In this document: positions 59,969 through 64,000 of the stretch, one piece after another | How positions within the stretch are numbered: the stretch's first letter is position 1 | How the letters are laid out: every line of letters begins with the position of its first letter | From: Microbacterium sp. Leaf320 | Lineage (GTDB): Bacteria > Actinomycetota > Actinomycetes > Actinomycetales > Microbacteriaceae | Reading direction: 5' to 3' | DNA length: 64,000 bases | Assembly: GCF_001423485.1 (NCBI RefSeq) | Contig: NZ_LMOD01000004.1 | Coordinates: 62,001 to 126,000, forward strand | The notes under the pieces: generated by a model | The model's database searches: none | Seen by the model: only the letters and a program-made list of their open reading frames with translations | What the model was told of the DNA's origin: nothing | Program-made: the position numbers and the translations under genes

Positions 59969-60665
59969 TCCTTCGCGCCGCGACGGGCGCCTCGGAGTCG
60001 GCATCGTCGGCGCGGGGCGCGTCGGCCCGGTCATCGGTGCGGCGCTCGCCGGCGCGGGTCACGCGATCACGGGAATCACGAGCGGCTCGGACGACGATCG
60101 TGCGTCGGCCGTGCTGCCCGACGTGCCCATCCTCGACGCACTCGAGGTCGTGCGGCGCAGTGAGCTCGTCGTCATCGCCGTTCCACACGACCAGCTGCCG
60201 GATCTCATAGCGGGCATCGCCGAGGTGGGCGGCTGGCAGCTCGGACAGCTCGTGCTGCACACCGACCCCGGCTACGGCATCGACGTCCTGCGACCGGCCG
60301 CCGAGAGCGGTGCGATCCCGCTCGCCGTGCACCCGGCCATCACCTTCACGGGCACGACGATCGACCTGCGCCAGCTGCAGGCGAGCTACGCAGCGGTGAC
60401 GGCGCCGGCTGCGGTGCTGCCCATCGCCCAGGCGCTGGCGGTGGAGATCGGATGCGAGCCCGTGGTCATCGCGGAAGCCGATCGGGCGGCATACGCTGAC
60501 GTGATTCAGGCGGCGACCGAGTTCTCACGGTCGATCATCGTGCAGTCGACCACGCGTCTCGGCGAGATCGGCATCGAGAACCCCGGCGGGTATCTGTCGG
60601 CGCTCGTGCAGTCGACCGTCGAGCGGGCGCTGCGGGATGCGTCCGGTCCCTCGCCCCTGCTCTGA
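59961..60665 (+). CDS. DUF2520 Rossmann-like protein
   Basis: 234 aa, GTG start overlapping the previous gene by eight bases. N-terminal dinucleotide-binding site LGVGIVGAGRVGPVIGAALA and a C-terminal DUF2520 helical domain (HPAITFTGTTIDLR, EFSRSIIVQSTTRLGEIGIE). The family lies next to panC in actinobacteria and resembles ketopantoate-type reductases; substrate unknown. panC is not next here. Confidence 0.9.
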   Translation: MSDPSRRDGRLGVGIVGAGRVGPVIGAALAGAGHAITGITSGSDDDRASAVLPDVPILDALEVVRRSELVVIAVPHDQLPDLIAGIAEVGGWQLGQLVLHTDPGYGIDVLRPAAESGAIPLAVHPAITFTGTTIDLRQLQASYAAVTAPAAVLPIAQALAVEIGCEPVVIAEADRAAYADVIQAATEFSRSIIVQSTTRLGEIGIENPGGYLSALVQSTVERALRDASGPSPLL

Positions 60666-60734
60666 GGTCAGCGGCCGCCTGCGGTCAGAGGCTACCGAGG
60701 TCAATGGCGCACCGAGGTCAGAAGCCCACCGAGG
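60666..60734. repeat. Short direct repeats between convergent genes
   Basis: ACCGAGGTCA occurs three times within 60 bases (near 60693, 60711 and 60728) in the gap between the DUF2520 and DUF2207 genes, together with GGTCAGCGGCCGCC twice. It gives no obvious terminator. Confidence 0.5.
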
Positions 60735-62558
60735 TCAGCGGCCGCCCGAGAAGCCGCCTCCGCCGCCTCCGCCTGAGAAGCCGCCTCCGAACGACCCGCC
60801 GGAGCTCGACGAGGTGCCCGCGCTCGGGGCCGAGTAGCTCGCGGCCGCGTTCGACGAGGCGGCGAATGCGACCAGCTGGCCACTCACGAAGGGAGCGCCG
60901 GGATCGCCGATCCACGCGGCCCCGCGATGTTCCGCGGTGTAGGCGCTCTCGAGCACCCGACCCCACTCGTCCTCCATGCCGAACAGCATCGCGTAGGGGA
61001 GGAGGCGTTCGTAGACGACGATCACGTTCGCGCTGCCGTCCTGACGACGTTCGGCGCCCGAGTACGACTGGAGCATCTGCAGTCGGTCTGCCTCGGCCAC
61101 CCGGATGAACTCCTTCACCCCCATGAGGTACTCGTATTCTCGGGCTCCCTCGGCGGTCAGCACTGTGTGCTTCGAGAAGCTGTAGAGCGAGGACAGCAGC
61201 ACGAGGAACAGGCCGAATGCGATGGCGATGAACGCGGGCAACGCCGTGACCCTGCCCGCGATGATGCCCCACAGGCCGAGACCGAAGCCGACGACAGCGA
61301 CGGCGATCGCACACCACTGCAGGATCATCGCGCCGCGGCTGCGCGCCTTCGTCACCAGACCCCGCGACGCCGCCGTGTCGGCGCCGCTCTTCGCCAGGGC
61401 CGTCATGCGTGCGGCGAAGTCCTCGCTCGAACCGGGGAGCTCGGCGACACCATCGGCGTCGGCATCCGTGAACAGGGCATCGAGCGCCTCGACGTCGAGC
61501 TGGTCGGGGATGCGGCCTCCGGGGAGGCGTCGGAGCCGAGGGGCCTCGGTCTCGGTGCCTTCCTCGATGCGCAAGGTGCCGCGCACGGCGAGATGGACGA
61601 TCTCGGCGGGGATCGCATCCTTCGCCCCGGGCACGATCACTGCGGCGAGCAACGGCGGCATCGAATCCGGAACGTCGTACTGGGCCACGATGATGCCGCC
61701 GGATGTACGGCGGGACCGTCTGAACGACGAGACGGCGAACCAGCCGCCGACCGAGAGCCCGAGTCCGCCGAGTGCGGCGATCGCGGGCACCGTGTCGGTC
61801 ACGGGATCGGGCTGGCGGGCCGCCGGCTGTGCGACGGTGCCCGAATCGAACCCGACTGCGACGGTGACGCCTTCACCCGCGGACAGTTCGTTCGCCTCGA
61901 CGTGGAACTCCGAGCCGTCCGAGGACGTGGTGAGAGGACATTCGCTCGTCGAGCCCGCGACGCCGACGTAGCAGCGCGCGCCTCCGGTCATGCTGGCGGT
62001 CATCTCGTCGTCGAACACCACATCGGCACGGAACTCCTCGATGGGCTGGGTGCTGTCGAGGGGAAGGAGGTCCCAGTAGAACTCGTCGACGCCTGTGTCG
62101 GCCGCCAGCACGACGTCGCGCATCTCGTATTCGATCACGTAGGTCGTGAGCCCCTGCACGTAGTCGTCGTCGCCGGTGAGGACGTAGAGAACCCCGTCTT
62201 CCTCATCGGTCTCGTAGGGCACTTCTGCGCCGGTCTCGTCGGTCACCGACAGCACTTCGAGCTCGAGCCAGGCGTTCTCGTAGCTCGTCGGCAGTCCGCG
62301 GACGATGCCCTTGTTCTGGTCGGAGTCCGGGAATCTCGCCGTCAGTGACTCGGTCACGTGCATGCGCGAGCGGCCCTCGTCGTCGAGGCTCACCTCGAAC
62401 CGCGCGTCCCATGAGGCATAGGAGAAGTCATCGACGTCGGCGTCGGCGTTGGCGCTGGTGTTGGCGCTCGCCGCGGTCGCGGAGGCGGCCGGCGCCAGCA
62501 GGGCAGTGGCGGCGAGACCGACCGTGACGAGAGCGGGGGCGAGGGCGATGGCTGCCAT
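60735..62558 (-). CDS. DUF2207 membrane protein
   Basis: 607 aa. Signal sequence (ALVTVGLAATALLAPAASAT), extracytoplasmic beta domain (residues 40-260), transmembrane segments near 275 and a pair near 445-495, and a Ser/Gly-rich C-terminal tail (GGSFGGGFSGGGGGGGFSGG). TAGCCT lies six bases before the ATG, the leaderless layout. Function of the family is not known. Convergent with the DUF2520 gene across 69 bases of short repeats. Confidence 0.88.
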   Translation of the reverse strand: MAAIALAPALVTVGLAATALLAPAASATAASANTSANADADVDDFSYASWDARFEVSLDDEGRSRMHVTESLTARFPDSDQNKGIVRGLPTSYENAWLELEVLSVTDETGAEVPYETDEEDGVLYVLTGDDDYVQGLTTYVIEYEMRDVVLAADTGVDEFYWDLLPLDSTQPIEEFRADVVFDDEMTASMTGGARCYVGVAGSTSECPLTTSSDGSEFHVEANELSAGEGVTVAVGFDSGTVAQPAARQPDPVTDTVPAIAALGGLGLSVGGWFAVSSFRRSRRTSGGIIVAQYDVPDSMPPLLAAVIVPGAKDAIPAEIVHLAVRGTLRIEEGTETEAPRLRRLPGGRIPDQLDVEALDALFTDADADGVAELPGSSEDFAARMTALAKSGADTAASRGLVTKARSRGAMILQWCAIAVAVVGFGLGLWGIIAGRVTALPAFIAIAFGLFLVLLSSLYSFSKHTVLTAEGAREYEYLMGVKEFIRVAEADRLQMLQSYSGAERRQDGSANVIVVYERLLPYAMLFGMEDEWGRVLESAYTAEHRGAAWIGDPGAPFVSGQLVAFAASSNAAASYSAPSAGTSSSSGGSFGGGFSGGGGGGGFSGGR

Positions 62559-62639
62559 GCTTCGAGGCTACCCAGACTCGACCGCGGGGTGAGGGACGCG
62601 ACCTCGGTAAACTGGAGACGACTTTCAAGGAGCCCCCGA

Positions 62640-64000
62640 ATGACTGACGCGTCTGCCGCGCCCGAGACGGCCACCGCCGCCACCGAAGAAGACGTCCACG
62701 AGCAGAAGGCCGTGCGTCTCGCCAAGCGCGAGCGCCTGGTTGCGAATCGGGCGGATGCCGCGGGCGGGGCCTTCCCCGTCAGCGTTCCGGTGACGCACCA
62801 GATCCCGGCTCTGCGCGCGGAGTACGACGATCTCGAGGCAGGCGCCGAGACCGGTGTCGTCGTCGGCGTCGCCGGCCGCGTCGTGTTCAGCCGCAACACG
62901 GGCAAGCTCTGCTTCGCCACGCTGCAGGCGGGCGACGGATCGCGTATCCAGGCGATGATCTCGCTCGCCAACGTCGGAGAGGAGTCGCTCGCCGACTGGA
63001 AGGAGTACGTCGACCTGGGCGATCACGTGTTCGTGCACGGCGAGGTCATCTCCAGCCGTCGTGGCGAGCTGTCGATCATGGCCGACGGATGGACGATCGC
63101 CTCGAAGGCGATCCTGCCTCTCCCGAACGCCTACTCGGAGCTCAGCGAGGAAGGCCGCGTCCGCAGCCGCTACCTCGACCTCATCGTCCGCGAGCAGGCG
63201 CGCACCACCGTCCGTGCCCGTGCCGCGGTAAACGCCAGCCTGCGCGCGACGTTCGGCAGCCATGACTACCTCGAGGTCGAGACGCCGATGCTGCAGGTGC
63301 AGCACGGAGGAGCGTCGGCGCGTCCGTTCGTGACGCACTCCAACGCGTTCGACACCGAGCTGTACCTGCGCATCGCTCCGGAGCTCTACCTGAAGCGCGC
63401 GGTGGTCGGCGGCATCGAGCGGGTCTACGAGATCAACCGCAACTTCCGTAACGAGGGCGCCGACTCGACCCACAGCCCCGAGTTCGCGATGCTCGAGGCC
63501 TACCAGGCTTACGGCGACTACAACCAGATGGCCGCTCTGACGCAGGAGCTCGTGCAGCAGGCGGCGATCGCGGTGTCCGGTTCGACCACCGTGACGTGGG
63601 CCGACGGCACCGAATACGACCTCGGCGGCGAGTGGGATCGCATCTCGATGTACGAGTCGCTGTCGGCGGCGTCCGGTCGCACGATCACACCGAGCGATCC
63701 GGTCGAGGACCTCATCGCCTTCGCCGAGGCCAACGGTGTGGATCTCCCTGCCCAGGCGACGCACGGCAAGCTCGTCGAGGAACTGTGGGAGCACTTCGTG
63801 AAGGGCGACCTCGTGCGCCCCACCTTCGTGATGGACTTCCCCGTCGACACGTCCCCCCTGGTGCGCGAGCACCGTTCGGTCGCCGGTGTGGTCGAGAAGT
63901 GGGACCTGTACATCCGCGGCTTCGAGCTGGCGACCGGATACTCCGAGCTCGTCGACCCGGTCATCCAGCGCGAGCGGTTCGTCGAGCAGGCGAAGCTCGC
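62640..64000 (+). CDS. lysS: Lysyl-tRNA synthetase, class II (3' end outside window)
   Basis: AAGGAG lies before ATG 62640 and the frame stays open to the window edge (about 453 codons). OB-fold VAGRVVFSRNTGKLCFATLQ, motif 1 region LEVETPMLQVQHGGASARPF, motif 2 YEINRNFRNEGADSTHSPEF and LEAYQAYGDYNQM identify LysRS. The C-terminal motif 3 lies beyond the window. Confidence 0.95.
   Translation, partial: MTDASAAPETATAATEEDVHEQKAVRLAKRERLVANRADAAGGAFPVSVPVTHQIPALRAEYDDLEAGAETGVVVGVAGRVVFSRNTGKLCFATLQAGDGSRIQAMISLANVGEESLADWKEYVDLGDHVFVHGEVISSRRGELSIMADGWTIASKAILPLPNAYSELSEEGRVRSRYLDLIVREQARTTVRARAAVNASLRATFGSHDYLEVETPMLQVQHGGASARPFVTHSNAFDTELYLRIAPELYLKRAVVGGIERVYEINRNFRNEGADSTHSPEFAMLEAYQAYGDYNQMAALTQELVQQAAIAVSGSTTVTWADGTEYDLGGEWDRISMYESLSAASGRTITPSDPVEDLIAFAEANGVDLPAQATHGKLVEELWEHFVKGDLVRPTFVMDFPVDTSPLVREHRSVAGVVEKWDLYIRGFELATGYSELVDPVIQRERFVEQAKL

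Overview
The window is high-GC actinobacterial DNA. The right part reads like a chromosome of the family Microbacteriaceae (Microbacterium-like): ppa, tilS, hpt, ftsH, folE-folP-folB-folK, DUF3180, two PH-domain genes, a DUF2520 gene and lysS in the usual actinobacterial order. Several promoters there place the -10 box six bases before the start codon, the leaderless layout common in this group. Genus assignment is by gene order and style only; no database was searched.

Bases 1 to about 46,100 are a long, nearly complete siphophage genome, almost certainly an integrated prophage. It runs almost wholly on the plus strand and abuts the 3' end of a tRNA-Phe gene. The integrase and immunity genes are not in view and presumably lie left of base 1. 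The early arm (about 0.06-20.9 kb) is a tightly packed run of about 55 genes joined by ATGA, GTGA or TGATG stop-start overlaps. It holds recombination functions (PD-(D/E)XK exonuclease, an annealing-protein-like/HTH fusion, a RusA-like resolvase), a replication initiator containing a probable iteron origin, two complete DNA methyltransferases (C5 and N6-adenine), a third methylase-like protein, a free-standing FtsK-gamma domain protein, DUF4326 twins, many cysteine-rich microproteins, several HNH genes and a tRNA-Asn.

The late arm (21-45.7 kb) has the classic order: terminase small and large subunits, portal, MuF-like protein, scaffold, decoration protein, major capsid protein, head-tail connectors, major tail protein between two terminators, tail assembly chaperone pair with a GGGAAAA -1 frameshift site, tape measure, minor tail proteins, an SGNH esterase-like protein, an M23 endolysin, holin-like membrane proteins, then tail-fibre and repeat-rich proteins. 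Two minus-strand units interrupt it: a lipoprotein gene between chaperone and tape measure, and a two-gene HTH operon at 43.4-43.8 kb. Each has a compact promoter placed to give a leaderless mRNA, so both look like lysogenically expressed morons.

From about 46.1 kb the host chromosome begins: tRNA-Phe, tRNA-Asp and tRNA-Glu on the minus strand, a secreted M23 peptidase with a coiled coil, inorganic pyrophosphatase, a TMEM175-like channel with an altered signature, TilS, a DUF937 protein, a lipoprotein, Hpt, and a likely co-transcribed ftsH-folate-membrane-protein block. A DUF2207 protein follows on the minus strand, and lysS runs off the right edge.
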